Positions 39,719-47,340 are shown, counted from the first letter of the stretch. The stretch: DNA of 64,000 nucleotides from Ascarosepion bandense (GCA_037127315.1 JBBBDQ010000442.1:2622001-2686000), one strand, 5' to 3'. Notes: generated from the sequence alone by a model not told the origin. A program made the numbers and translations.

Positions 39719-42615
39719 ACTGCTTTGCAGGTGGACGAGGTGGAGGCCGTGGTGGTGGCAGAGGTGGATTTGGCGGCGGCGGTATGGGTGGCGATAGAGG
39801 TGGTGGCGGCGGAGGTCGTCAAGGAGATTGGACTTGTCCCAACCCGTAAGTATTGGTTCTTAAATGTGATTTGCCATCTGAAGATTTTAAAGTATTTGAA
39901 CTTTGCAAGGAACATTCCATCTACAAATAGCTGAATGGAAACTGGATAATAGTGGGTACATTCTTTTAACTTGAATGTGTTACCATCCTTTATTTATTCT
40001 GTGGAAAAAGTAAGCAATTCCTTCAGACTAAATAATTTTTAGAAAGGTCTCTGGAAAGAATTTTCTTGAGGAATTTTCTAATGGCCTATTTGTCAAACTG
40101 TACATTCTTTCTTTAGTCTCAGAAGTAAATCAGTAGTAAATGATTTATTAACAGGTGGAGTGACCAATTGTCTCTGCAGACATTCCTGCTGTTTATGGCT
40201 AAAAGATGCATTTTTGTGTGACAAGTTTGTTTTTTAGGTTTTTAGCTGGAATCTTGTAAAAATGCTAAAAATACAAAGAGGTAATATTTGTCAAGGGAAT
40301 CTGGCTGACATAACCGTGGCAGAATTTGCTCCACAAAATGATTTGCTTGTATTGGACAAGCAGCATTTATTTTTATTTTTATATTTTTTTTCAAATGTAT
40401 TTATTTTTCAGTGCTTGTGGTAACAACAACTTTGGCTGGCGTAATGCTTGTAACCTTTGCAATGCTCCTAAAGAAGGACTTGGCTCTGCAGGCCCTGGTG
40501 GACCTCCAGGTGGTCCAGGTAAGAAAGTTTCTCTTGATTGGCAGAAGCTAGAATTTGTGACTTTTTAAAAATTTTTTTATTTCCCCACTTTCTATACAAA
40601 ATTCTCTTGTGCTATATAAGGTTAAAAATCAAATAGGAACTGCACCAAATGTTGCTTTGAAGTAAACATGTATAATGTATTAAGCAAATATAAATCTGAG
40701 GAATTTATTGCTTGTATAAAAAAATGTTCATTCACTTTTCATCCTTTAACTCAAACTTAATCATAACTTGTTGTAAAAATTGTCATTCTGTGCTCGAGAC
40801 TATTTTATAATTTTTGAATTTCTTGCCAAGTGATAAAGATTAATGATGGGAATTCTTAGACCAACCACTGAAATAGTTATAACTTTGGAATTGGCTGCAA
40901 AAATGGATTCATTGTTCATGACTAGAGATAAGGTAGACAACTGTTGCTATAGATTTTGCCATGGTTATCTCCCCCTTAGTTTAACTGCCATTTGTACACT
41001 GCAAATATTGTGCTTGCATTGCAGATGCATCATTTCTGATCTCATCAGTACAAATAAGATGTTGTCAATTAAGTTTGACTTGTTCAACTGGAATTCTTTA
41101 TTTTTAAGCTTATACCCATAGATTTTTTTATTTTATTTATCATATTGCAAAATACCTTTTCTTTTGTGAGTGTGCGTCAAATGGTTTTTTATATAATGCA
41201 TTTCTTTAACAGGTGGTTTCCGAGGACGAGGTGGCCCACGTGGTGGCGGCGGCCCTGGTATGGGTGACAGAGGCAGCCGAGGCAATATGGGCGGTGGCCG
41301 TGGTGGCATGGGTGATCGTGGAGGCCGAGGTGGCATGGGTGACAGAGGTGTGAGAGGAGGTGGTGGCATGGGTGACCGTGGAGGCAGAGTAGGTGGTATG
41401 GGTGGCCGAGGTGGTGAGAGAGGTGGATTCCGAGGTGGGCCAAGAGGAGGTGGCGGCATGGGTGGAGATCGTGGCGGTGGTGGACCTGGTGACAGAGGTG
41501 GCCGTGGTGGATTTGGCAAGGACCGAGGAAGGTATGTTAGCACCCTTTGAAACCTTAGAAAATTTTACTTTTTTTTTATTTTTTTAAAACAGTTTTCTTA
41601 TATCACTTGTGATAATCTAAAGTGTGTCAGTATTTAAAAAATTATTTTAGTGTGATTTGCTTTGCGGCAAAGATCACTCTGGGGGGATGTGTTGTGTTCT
41701 AACTGATAGTGAATTATTTTCACCCATGGACAATTGACTAAGTCTTTATTAGGGCCCTGTTCACACTTCACCCATGTCTATTGAACAGGTGTAGAGGCTT
41801 ATCCCTTGTTCCATGTTTAGGATGTGGTTTCCGGTTTTCTCTTTTCCAATCTTTTCACTCTTACATAGCCCCCCTGCACATCAGTGGCATTACCGCCTTG
41901 CTCGGGGTGATATGATTTAAAAAAAAAAAAAAAAGTAGAACATATTTGGTCTAAAGTCAAATTTTTGTTAAATCCCCTTTTTGACTGCTTCAATTATTAC
42001 TGTTCATATGTCCATGCCCCCTCAGGACAAGCTATTATGGTCCTCCATAACTTCCTGTCCTTTTTGCTCTTGATTGTCTTTTGCTATTTCTCCTAAACAC
42101 TCTTCTACCAGTTTTGCTTGCAATGATATAAATTGGTTCTACTAGAAGATTTTAATTTTAAACCAATTCATAGGTTTTTATTTTTATATTTAGTCAAGTA
42201 CATGTCGTGTTTGTTTTTAACAATAAAATAGTCTACTGGCCTGGGGATAGGGTTAAGAAAATGTGCTTCCAGTATGAATTAGACCAGTATTCCCATTTTT
42301 TCTATCAAAACCAAGGCACATTTAGCTAAAATAGTTTTATCTGGTGATGGTTGAGAAGAAGTGGGGGCAGTGGTGAGATTTCAGTTCTTGCTGGGAAGCC
42401 CATTTTAATAGGCTTCTTGATTGTCCTGTTATTAGACATTTATTCTTTTTTCTACTCAAAAGCCTAGTAAACAACTTGTAAATTTAGTTTTTGCTTAATT
42501 CATTTTGAGTAAAATTACTTTTTACTTTTGTGGGATAACTTGTATGACTAAACTATTTTTTCTTTGCAGGCCTCAAGATAGCAGATCTGACAGACGACCA
42601 AGGCCGTACCCTTAG
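8081..42615 (+). CDS. FUS/EWSR1/TAF15: FET-family RNA-binding protein (FUS/EWSR1/TAF15; cabeza-like), 16 coding exons, 594 aa
   Basis: Spliced gene; I joined the exons listed below by hand, and every intron is GT-AG with consistent phase. Seen in the sequence: residues 1-234 are an SYGQ/Q-rich prion-like region; 235-294 are rich in RG, DRG and polyglycine; 303-391 form an RRM with RNP2-like VFVYGL and RNP1 KGEATVTY (352-359); 393-432 are RGG; 433-458 form a RanBP2-type zinc finger, W-x-C-x4-C-x10-C-x2-C (C435, C440, C451, C454); 459-579 are RGG with GMGDRGG repeats; the C-terminus is RRPRPYP. This domain order and the KGEATV RNP1 are diagnostic of FET proteins, which shuttle between nucleus and cytoplasm, bind nascent RNA and RNA polymerase II, and act in transcription and splicing. 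The start ATG has A at -3 and G at +4. Vertebrates have three paralogues; I cannot tell which one this is closest to, and it may be the single invertebrate orthologue. Confidence 0.95.
9217..9248. repeat. (TA)n microsatellite
   Basis: Pure TA run in intron 1, followed by a TG run and a ACACAC run. Confidence 0.9.
10275..10460 (-). repeat. LINE-tail short repeat in intron 1
   Basis: Minus-strand copy: poly(T) then the reverse complement of 'cctgcacatcagtggcg' and the upstream 'tctattgaacaggtg' segment. Same 3' tail as the LINE ending near 61925. Confidence 0.8.
11140..15740. repeat. Degenerate tandem array, units of about 1.2-1.4 kb, four copies
   Basis: The landmark 'tttgtgaataagt' recurs at about 11385, 12771, 14183 and 15409. 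Each is followed in order by a 'gaatttccaa' segment, a 'gtgttagaaa' segment and a 'cattttgatgataaaactt'-like segment, and preceded by 'ttgcatttttttattttact'-like sequence. Units are strongly diverged and indel-rich. Related fragments occur at 37025-37470 and 43760-44510. No ORF and no known family recognised. Confidence 0.65.
15792..15828 (+). CDS. FET gene coding exon 2
   Basis: 37-nt exon between acceptor ccctcag and donor GTAAGA. It encodes [13 protein letters not shown], the start of the Tyr/Gly-rich low-complexity region. It enters in phase 1 and leaves in phase 2. Confidence 0.85.
15829..16426 (+). other. FET intron 2
   Basis: 598-base GT-AG intron, AT-rich. No repeat or RNA gene recognised. 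Confidence 0.8.
16427..16502 (+). CDS. FET gene coding exon 3 (low-complexity region)
   Basis: 76-nt exon after acceptor tttcag, donor GTCAGT. It encodes [20 protein letters not shown] then AYSQQ, Tyr/Ser/Gln-rich. The preceding split codon is GGT. It ends in phase 0. Confidence 0.9.
16503..17380 (+). other. FET intron 3
   Basis: Contains a TA run (16545-16571), a 33-bp hairpin with 11-bp arms (16808-16840), a GT run (16841-16885), a minus-strand LINE-tail repeat (16890-17030) and a second TA run (17039-17069). Confidence 0.8.
16890..17030 (-). repeat. LINE-tail short repeat in intron 3
   Basis: Reverse complement of the 'cctgcgcatcagtggcatta' tail and the 'aggatgtggtttccgg' segment. Same family as 10275-10460 and 41745-41935. 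Confidence 0.8.
17381..17522 (+). CDS. FET gene coding exon 4 (SYGQ repeats)
   Basis: 142-nt exon, acceptor tttgctgcag, donor GTAAGA. It contains [10 protein letters not shown] and [16 protein letters not shown] motifs, with repeated [G/S]Y[G/S]Q typical of FET prion-like domains. It leaves in phase 1. Confidence 0.93.
17523..19277 (+). other. FET intron 4
   Basis: 1.75-kb GT-AG intron, T-rich on the coding strand. I see no transposon, tandem array or ORF in it. Confidence 0.75.
19278..19376 (+). CDS. FET gene coding exon 5 (SYGQ repeats)
   Basis: 99-nt exon, acceptor ctttcag, donor GTAAAT. It encodes [18 protein letters not shown] followed by a second [11 protein letters not shown] block. 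Phase 1 on both sides and divisible by three, so it could be skipped in frame. Confidence 0.93.
19377..24066 (+). other. FET intron 5 (4.7 kb), repeat-poor
   Basis: T-rich on the coding strand with many T runs of 10-25. No recognisable transposon, satellite or exon. The ORF just upstream of exon 6 (23609-24100) has no family features and I treat it as chance. Confidence 0.75.
24067..24402 (+). CDS. FET gene coding exon 6 (main prion-like exon)
   Basis: 336-nt exon, acceptor tctcag, donor GTAAGA. It encodes 112 residues of GYGQ, SYGQQ and a Gln/Pro tract, ending near PPPKSYG. This is the largest piece of the aromatic low-complexity domain that drives phase separation in FET proteins. Phase 1 on both sides, divisible by three. 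Confidence 0.95.
24403..25967 (+). other. FET intron 6
   Basis: Holds a 5'-truncated Helitron-type element (24895-25246), a TA run and a TC run (25567-25596). The rest is unremarkable AT-rich sequence. Confidence 0.8.
24895..25246 (-). mobile_element. Non-autonomous Helitron, truncated, in intron 6
   Basis: Read on the minus strand, the right part of the element ends in a short GC-rich hairpin (CCGAGCAATGCCGGG) and then CTGCTAG next to a T, as Helitron 3' ends do. The 5' half is replaced by the TA run at 25213-25246. The 'ggataaaaattgtggattta' internal segment matches the other copies. Confidence 0.65.
25968..26085 (+). CDS. FET gene coding exon 7 (RG/DRG-rich)
   Basis: 118-nt exon, acceptor attacag, donor GTGAGT. 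It encodes [18 protein letters not shown] and further DRGS units, the first arginine-glycine segment. In FET proteins such segments bind RNA and are arginine-methylated. It leaves in phase 2. Confidence 0.92.
26086..33509 (+). other. FET intron 7 (7.4 kb), repeat-poor
   Basis: Longest intron after intron 1. It has T/TC-rich tracts, a C10 run near 29528 and a small near-palindromic TA/TCGATA patch (32684-32720). I found no SINE, Helitron, LINE or satellite, unlike the flanking intergenic DNA. No exon seen. Confidence 0.75.
33510..33547 (+). CDS. FET gene coding exon 8
   Basis: 38-nt exon, acceptor catttcag, donor GTAAGT. It encodes [12 protein letters not shown], matching the RGGFNK-type segment before the RRM in FUS/TAF15. 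Exons 7 and 8 together are 156 nt, phase 1 to phase 1. Confidence 0.9.
33548..36542 (+). other. FET intron 8
   Basis: 3.0-kb GT-AG intron with a CA microsatellite (33692-33714) and short CATA/ACAT runs near 36340. No transposon recognised. Confidence 0.75.
36543..36566 (+). CDS. FET gene coding exon 9 (24-nt microexon)
   Basis: Acceptor tttctacag, donor GTGAGT. It encodes six glycines then Y-G. Phase 1 on both sides. It is largely a run of GGT codons, so length polymorphism or skipping would preserve the frame. Confidence 0.85.
36567..36748 (+). other. FET intron 9
   Basis: Short 182-base intron between the microexon and the RRM. Nothing notable in it. Confidence 0.85.
36749..36855 (+). CDS. 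FET gene coding exon 10 (RRM, first part)
   Basis: 107-nt exon, acceptor ttctttag, donor GTAAAA. It contains [20 protein letters not shown] and ends [13 protein letters not shown] is the RNP2 strand of the RRM, corresponding to IFVQGL in FUS. It leaves in phase 0. Confidence 0.96.
37025..37470. repeat. Dispersed relic of the intron-1 repeat
   Basis: Contains the ordered landmarks 'gaacgtgttagaaagga', 'cctcttaatagcataaacat', 'gataataaaactttg' and 'tgagtggaggtacct' seen in the intron-1 units. Strongly diverged. Confidence 0.55.
37734..37783 (-). ncRNA. Hammerhead-ribozyme-like sequence in intron 10 (antisense copy)
   Basis: On the minus strand the order is: 5' stem I GGCAGAAG, core CUGACGA (37767-37773), a GG-UUCG-CC hairpin as stem II, GAAA (37753-37756), stem III UAG-GU-CUA, then the UA cleavage dinucleotide (37743-37744) and UUUCUGCUU, which pairs with the 5' strand over about nine base pairs. 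This matches the CUGANGA/GAAA/NUH hammerhead layout. A U-U mismatch sits at the base of stem II. Such ribozymes are known in the terminal repeats of Penelope-like elements. Activity is not shown. Confidence 0.6.
37828..37875 (+). ncRNA. Degenerate hammerhead-like mirror copy in intron 10
   Basis: Inverted partner of the preceding motif, on the FET sense strand: GGAAG, CTTATGA (core G replaced by T), a GG..CC hairpin, GAAA, then TAAGCCTATA and TTTCTGC. The core substitution should inactivate it. The two copies form a roughly 140-base imperfect hairpin. Confidence 0.5.
38528..38657 (+). CDS. FET gene coding exon 11 (RRM, RNP1)
   Basis: 130-nt exon, acceptor atttcag, donor [26 protein letters not shown] precedes RNP1 KGEATVTY and [14 protein letters not shown]. 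The lysine-rich loop before RNP1 (KKT.KP) is the FET-specific extension of the RRM. It leaves in phase 1. Confidence 0.97.
38658..39286 (+). other. FET intron 11
   Basis: 629-base AT-rich intron with a poly(A) run near 39131. No element recognised. Confidence 0.8.
39287..39364 (+). CDS. FET gene coding exon 12 (RRM end)
   Basis: 78-nt exon, acceptor ttttcag, donor GTAAGT. It encodes [19 protein letters not shown], the last RRM strand, then GGRDGRG, the start of the RGG block. Phase 1 on both sides. Confidence 0.95.
39365..39730 (+). other. FET intron 12 with a long poly(T) next to the acceptor
   Basis: 366 bases. T run at 39679-39716 (38 T) ends 14 bases before the exon 13 boundary, forming an exceptionally long polypyrimidine tract. 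Confidence 0.85.
39731..39845 (+). CDS. FET gene coding exon 13 (RGG block, first half of zinc finger)
   Basis: 115-nt exon, acceptor tgctttgcag, donor GTAAGT. It encodes [17 protein letters not shown] followed by the zinc-finger opening WTCPNP (W433, C435). A 38-nt poly(T) run lies just upstream of the acceptor. It leaves in phase 2 inside the zinc finger. Confidence 0.95.
39846..40411 (+). other. FET intron 13
   Basis: 566 bases, splits the zinc-finger coding sequence. Nothing else recognised. Confidence 0.8.
40412..40518 (+). CDS. FET gene coding exon 14 (RanBP2-type zinc finger)
   Basis: 107-nt exon, acceptor tttttcag, donor GTAAGA. It encodes [20 protein letters not shown], supplying Cys 440, 451 and 454, the NNNF/W core and R448-N449, which recognise GGU-containing RNA in this family. 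A Pro/Gly linker follows. Confidence 0.96.
40519..41212 (+). other. FET intron 14
   Basis: 694 bases, AT-rich. The ORF at 40843-41121 has no family features. Confidence 0.8.
41213..41531 (+). CDS. FET gene coding exon 15 (C-terminal RGG block)
   Basis: 319-nt exon, acceptor tttaacag, donor GTATGT. It consists of about nine imperfect [14 protein letters not shown] repeats plus GFRGGPRGG. Extended RGG domains of FET proteins bind G-quadruplex RNA and are PRMT1 substrates. The repeats make this exon prone to length variation. It leaves in phase 2. Confidence 0.94.
41532..42569 (+). other. FET intron 15
   Basis: Contains the plus-strand LINE-tail repeat (41745-41935) and a short 'ctcaggacaagctattatgg' segment related to sequences near 46660 and 63925. 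Otherwise featureless. Confidence 0.75.
41745..41935 (+). repeat. LINE-tail short repeat in intron 15
   Basis: Plus-strand copy: 'tctattgaacaggtgtagag', 'aggatgtggtttccgg', 'cctgcacatcagtggcat', 'gctcggggtgatatgatt' then poly(A). Nearly the same layout as 6605-6780. Confidence 0.85.
42570..42615 (+). CDS. FET gene coding exon 16 (PY-NLS and stop)
   Basis: 46 coding nt, acceptor tctttgcag, ending in TAG at 42613-42615. It encodes [15 protein letters not shown]. The basic run followed by P-Y is the transportin-1 (PY-NLS) signal; FUS and EWSR1 end in PY, while this protein has one extra terminal proline. Confidence 0.95.
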
Positions 42616-42745
42616 ATAAAGTTTTATCTCGCCACAAACCAGAAGAAAACTGCATTCATTTTTAAATCCATTTTTAACGTTCCATTGTCTCTTCTCAGTA
42701 TTACATCCAATAATGCTAATAAAACTTTTAAAACATGAGTGATTG
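42616..42745 (+). other. 3' UTR of the FET gene (proximal form)
   Basis: Short AT-rich tail after the stop codon, containing the AATAAA at 42718. A GT/T-rich stretch at about 42737-42770 could be the downstream cleavage element. Confidence 0.7.
42718..42723 (+). promoter_or_regulatory. Poly(A) signal AATAAA, proximal
   Basis: Canonical hexamer 103 bases after the stop codon, followed by T/GT-rich sequence. Confidence 0.8.
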
Positions 42746-43318
42746 ACTTGTTTGTTCTTTGCAGTTTCTGTATAAACATCTTTAATGTGTTTGAAGTTTG
42801 ATAGCTTGCAGGTGAACACCATCAAAAGTCAGTAAGATGTTCTCTCTTTTGTGGGTTTGCTTTGTTTGCATGTGTTGAGATCTATAAAATAATATGCTAG
42901 CATTTGGACTGGGGGGCAGGGACGCTTGAATGAATTATAAATCTTGATATAAAAGTTCCTCTTACTATTTGATTTTTATTTAATTTTTACTTTTAATGAA
43001 GAAAGTTGGCTGCATTCAGACCAAATTTAATGGCATGATCCTTAAAAATAAAAATCCCATTTTCCTAGGGAAATCTGAGTTTGTCATAGACCAAGATTAA
43101 CACAGGTTCCCCCTATGCATGTGTTTTATTTTTCTTTCTCACTCCCTTTCTTTTATCTGCAATTATTTGTTAATGAGTGGCAAAATATTTATATTGATAT
43201 TCGTTGGTAAAGAGCAAACATGCACATGAACTTTTGTAACTGGTAGTAAAGAGGATGAACCGAGCTAATGTGGCCTTTCTATTGTCTCCAATGTGACAGG
43301 AAGGATGGATGGAGATAT

Positions 43319-43362
<44 letters not shown>

Positions 43363-43680
43363 TTATTTATAAAATGTGTGTGTGTGTGCATATTTATTAT
43401 AATAAAGAATTACCTCCCTTTTGAATTCATCTTCCTGAAGTTTATCTTAATGTAATTTTTTTCTATTTATACTCTTGATAAATTAAAGAAAATAGAAACC
43501 CAATATTATAATTTAGCTGACACATGAGTGAAGTTAGATTCAAATCTCTTATAAGGTCAATTTGTAATATGCATGAGTGAAGTTCATCTTTGATAATGTA
43601 TATTTATTAAGTTAAAATGAATAACACTTGAAAAATGTGTGGATACTTGAGTGTATACTCATATGTATATTAACTCTATT

Positions 43681-43729
<49 letters not shown>

Positions 43730-43760
43730 TATAATACCTTTTAAATTAAAAAAAGAAAAA
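42746..43760. other. Downstream flank of the FET gene
   Basis: Contains TA (43323-43358), TG (43376-43388) and CA (43683-43728) microsatellites. No gene seen. Confidence 0.7.
43401..43406 (+). promoter_or_regulatory. Possible distal poly(A) signal
   Basis: AATAAA about 785 bases after the stop, downstream of TA and TG microsatellites. Another AATAAA-like site is near 43045. Use is unproven. Confidence 0.3.
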
Positions 43761-44510
43761 AGCTGTTGGAAGATAGGATTTTAAAAGATTAAATTTACTA
43801 ATTCCAGTAAGCAAAATACTGTATTTCAAACTGAAATTATAGATTGGAATCTAAAATTCTTTAGATTTATAAAAAGAGAATTCTGCCTTTTTTGATCAGT
43901 TGACACATCTTGTGCCAATTCTCGTTTTAAAAATTTTGCAAAAATAAAATATACCTCGCTGAAATGTTATTTTAGTGAAATTTGCACATTTAAATTTGAA
44001 TTGAAACATTTTCTACTTAATGCCTGAAATGTACTATAAAAGTGTTTCTTAATCACGGTAGCCATCCTTATCAGTGTTGAGGAGGCCATTTATATGACAA
44101 ACGGAAGTTGTAAAAACAAAAAGAAAAATTTACCAAGACATTGTAAAAAATAATTAGTGCAAAAATGATTTCAGTCATTTGTGAAGAAATCCTGAAATTT
44201 TCATCAAAATCCGACCAATGTTTTTTTTTTTTTTTTTTTTTTTTTTCCAGATGTTTTTACTTATTTTTTCACCGGCAAAAAAGTGACTTGTGTAGCATTA
44301 CGTTCGCCGTAAAAAAAATGCGTCATTGACGGACGAAAGAAAAACAAGATTTTATAAAAATTTCAAACGTGTTAGCATTAAAAATTTAAAAAAAAATAAT
44401 TTGCTCCTTAATAATAATGAACATTTTGATGATAAAACTAAGTTTGGGGCCTTTTCATAGTATGCTGCTTTTTTTTCTTTTTTTTTTTTTTATGTATGTA
44501 TGTATAATCC
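43760..44510. repeat. Dispersed copy of the intron-1 array unit
   Basis: 'gattaaatttactaattcca gtaa', 'attttgcaaaaataaaatat', 'catttgtgaagaaatcctga', 'tcaaacgtgttag' and 'cattttgatgataaaact' occur in the same order as in the intron-1 units. Confidence 0.55.
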
Positions 44511-45259
44511 CCCCCCTCCCCTTTTTTTTTTTTAAAACCTAACTTTCACAATCGAAACCTCCGGCAGAGCAAAGTGATGTTAATTTACATTGCTTGATCT
44601 TGTTTTCTGCTACTTTTATAATTGTTTTTCTATTTCTTTTATTTTTTATTTTAATAGCGTGAAGATTACTGTAGAAATTCTAATTTTCATTTATAACAAC
44701 CATTCCTAAGTGAAATCTGTCTACGGACGACTAAAATATTACTGTGGATACCAAATTTGCTTTTTTTTTTGGTGTGTGTGTGTGAACCCTGCTCTAAATA
44801 GTCACCAGTAAATCTCATTCCAAACAGGCTAAGACAAAACGTACATGATCTCGAATTATTTTACATTTGAAAAGAAAAATTACTTTGGTATATTAAGAAA
44901 AGTGATTGATAATGATTTTCAGTGATATTTTCTGGCCGAGAAACATACACATTTATCAAAAAGGAATTGAAAGTGGAGGAAAAGATGGAATTATGACATC
45001 CTATGAAAATGAACCATGTTTTAAAAAATATGGGTGAAGCAACTTCACTTGTAGCCAATAATGGCATCGCAAATTTCCAGGTACCCATTCTATAAAGGCA
45101 TGTAAACCTGATTGTTTTTTGTGTTTTTTCCTGTTCAATGTGAGAATGGAAACGAATCAATTTATAATATCAAAAAGAATAAAAACATTTTGGTAATTTA
45201 ATTGAAGACATTTATTTATTAAGGTATTTCTTGTTTGAAATTCTGTTGTCATATGCTTT
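44511..45259. other. Unannotated interval
   Basis: A 99-codon minus-strand ORF (44861-45160) shows no recognisable domain. No other feature seen. Confidence 0.5.
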
Positions 45260-45493
45260 TTGACTCTAGTCTCACAAGTGTATTGTGGTTTCTTAGCCAC
45301 ATTCGAACGGAATCACGTTTCCAAAGATCCAATGGAAGACCTATCAAATATAGGACTAGAAGATTGGCCACATTTTTCAGTTCAAGATGATTTCTTTTGT
45401 AAGAATAAACTGTTCACAGAAAACCCGCTTTTATCCTCTGCAGAACTTAAAGCAATGGTATTATATTTCTTAGCTATCAATATAGAAGACTAG
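45260..45493 (+). CDS. Unrecognised 77-codon ORF, possible gene or transposon fragment
   Basis: Starts MTLVSQVYCGFLATFERNHV and ends in LSSAELKAMVLYFLAINIED; mixed composition, not low complexity. Its stop codon is the TAG inside the CTAG end of the adjacent Helitron, so the original frame was probably cut by that insertion. A possible donor (ATG|GTATTA) lies at about 45457. I do not recognise a family. Confidence 0.2.
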   Translation: MTLVSQVYCGFLATFERNHVSKDPMEDLSNIGLEDWPHFSVQDDFFCKNKLFTENPLLSSAELKAMVLYFLAINIED

Positions 45494-45842
45494 CAGTATA
45501 GCCTGGCGTTGCTCGGGTGTAATAAAAGCTTTAAAACTAATCCATGTCTTGGAGCTCAGACTCTTTGGACGTTGGCACGAAAGACTAAAAAGCAATAGGT
45601 GTTTCTAGTTAAAGCGAAATCGTAGACGGAAAGGAGAATGAACGGCTGCAAGTCAAATTTTAATTTCCTGGTATCGATATCAAATAAGTTTTTTATTTTT
45701 TTTTTTCCGTCGTAAACTGAATTTTAAAGGCTAAATAAGTCCTCTGAGTAAATGGAATCATGGCTGCGACTAAGAGCTATAATTATACCTACTTAGAGCC
45801 AAACCCGAAGCAAAAACTAAAAAGGGCTAAACAAATACAGGC

Positions 45843-45885
<43 letters not shown>

Positions 45886-45899
45886 TACACACACGCACG

Positions 45900-45930
<31 letters not shown>

Positions 45931-46233
45931 TTATATATATAATCGATTTTCTGCACTATTGTGACAACTGCAAACCTGAAACTTCTGAATATTGTTTTCT
46001 ATGTCTTTGTCTATGAGTGTATCAAATTTGATTAAAATCGGACCACTCCTTCTATAACTAATTTTTCCCCCGATTATCGATTTTCGATATTTATCGGGGG
46101 TACCTCGGCACAAAACCTAGCTAAGAACACTCGCAAACGATTATAGTACAAGAAAATCGGTTCAGCCGTTTCGGAGTCTATAGGTAACGGATATACACAC
46201 ACACACAAAGTTCTATTTATAAATAAGTTTAGA
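45490..46233 (-). mobile_element. Non-autonomous Helitron-type element
   Basis: Most compact complete copy (744 bp). The minus strand begins TCTAAACTTATTTATAAATA after A and ends CTGCTAG before T, with the terminal hairpin (CCGAGCAACGCCAGG). Includes a TA/CA microsatellite block (45846-45940). Confidence 0.75.
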
Positions 46234-46270
46234 TTATTTTCAGATAATTCAACAACTGGTTCGTAAGCTT

Positions 46271-46510
46271 CATATCAGCCAGTTAATTGCCATACCCGAT
46301 AAACACTTCCATTCCATAACTAACTGGACAGATTTTCCCGCAATAAGTTGGCATTTCTTTCTGCGGTCGTTTGGTTGCCAATCAAGGCCACATAACCTAA
46401 TCTGTCCTCCTATTCAACTCGCAGCTGGAGGCAGAAGAGATGGATTAATACCTTTTCTAATGGTATTTGCGCGAAAGTGAATGCAACGAAATCAACTTTT
46501 GACTCTGATT
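46271..46510 (-). mobile_element. Diverged tRNA-derived SINE
   Basis: 'cagccagttaattgccatac', 'cgcaataagttggcatttc', 'ccaatcaaggcc' and 'gtgaatgcaacgaaatcaac' match the SINE body. The head is largely lost. Confidence 0.65.
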
Positions 46511-46779
46511 TGAAGAATTATATAAGGAATGTAAATTCTTATGGCGTGTTTTGAACTGACGGCTTTCTTCGAGTTAAACAGACGTTATAACGACAGAACA
46601 TGCCTAATACCGCTTGATATTAATAATTATAGATTTCTTCTTACATATATTGTCTCCCTTCAGGATGTAGGCAATCATGACTCTTCACAACTTCCTGTTC
46701 TTGTAGTTAATGTCTTCTTAGCCACCGACATTCAAATGTCAGTCTACTAAAAAAAAATCTTTGTCATTTTCGTCCGGTT
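46511..46779. other. Short interval with a dispersed 'cccttcaggatgtagg' segment
   Basis: 'cttcaggatgtaggcaatca' followed by 'tcttcacaacttcctgt' resembles sequences near 42025 and 63925. Family unknown. Confidence 0.4.
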
Positions 46780-47155
46780 TATACTCCTCCCCGGTTTGTT
46801 TCATGTTTAGGGTCGGGTTTCTGGTTCTATCTAAAGTCTACCTGAACTCTATATTTGTGACGTCTCCTGCTAAATTCTGAAATTTTAATTACTGTTTGTT
46901 TTTCCTCAATAGGAGTAGATAAGTTTGCCTATCGCCCGGTTCATGCTTCTCCTTTGTTTCTTGTTTAGAGTTGGGTTTCTGGTCCCTCCTAAAATCTATT
47001 TTTGACGTCACCATCTAAGCTCTGAAATTTTATTTAGAATTAATTTCTCCGCAGTAATAATAGATGTGTTAGCCTATTGTCCGGTTTACGCTCCTCCTTG
47101 AACAGGAATAGGTCTATCCTTTATTGCGTTTTTTTTTTAGACAGGTGTTGTTGAT
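46780..47155. repeat. Degenerate tandem repeat, unit about 140 bp, three copies
   Basis: Each unit has 'agtagataagtttgcctat'-like, 'cggttcatgctcctcc'-like, 'gggtttctggt', 'gacgtca' and 'ctctgaaatttta' segments (near 46783, 46918 and 47066). Related to the LINE-tail repeats by the 'cggttcacactcc' motif. Confidence 0.6.
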
Positions 47156-47255
47156 ACTTATAAAATCTTGCTTGAGGTGAATTGATTTAATAAATAAGAA
47201 TATAGCTTATTGCAATCTGTTTCCTCATGGGGACGTAATATAAAGACCAGGAATT

Positions 47256-47264
47256 AAAAAAAAA
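47256..47264 (-). terminator. Pol III terminator of tRNA-Val
   Basis: Nine T on the minus strand, starting three bases after the tRNA 3' end. Confidence 0.85.
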
Positions 47265-47266
47265 TC

Positions 47267-47339
47267 AGGTTCCGGCGAGTTTCGAACTCGCGACCTTCTG
47301 CGTGTTAAGCAGACGTGATAACCACTACACCACGGAACC
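47267..47339 (-). tRNA. tRNA-Val (anticodon AAC)
   Basis: Complete cloverleaf: acceptor GGTTCCG/CGGAACC, D arm GTG..TAGTGGTTAT..CAC, anticodon stem TCTGC/GCAGA with loop TTAACAC, T arm GCGAG-TTCGAAA-CTCGC. A-box TGGTGTAGTGG and B-box GAGTTCGAAACTC are intact. The anticodon AAC decodes GTT valine. It looks functional; the discriminator base reads T rather than the usual A, the one odd feature. Confidence 0.93.
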
Positions 47340-47340
47340 A

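Noticed and set aside
39676..39915. ORFs across exon 13 in other frames
   Set aside because: Shadows of the RGG exon and of the poly(T) tract.
41133..41543. 136-codon proline-rich ORF on the minus strand
   Set aside because: Antisense shadow of the RGG-coding exon 15; GGN/CGN codons give Pro/Ser/Arg on the other strand.
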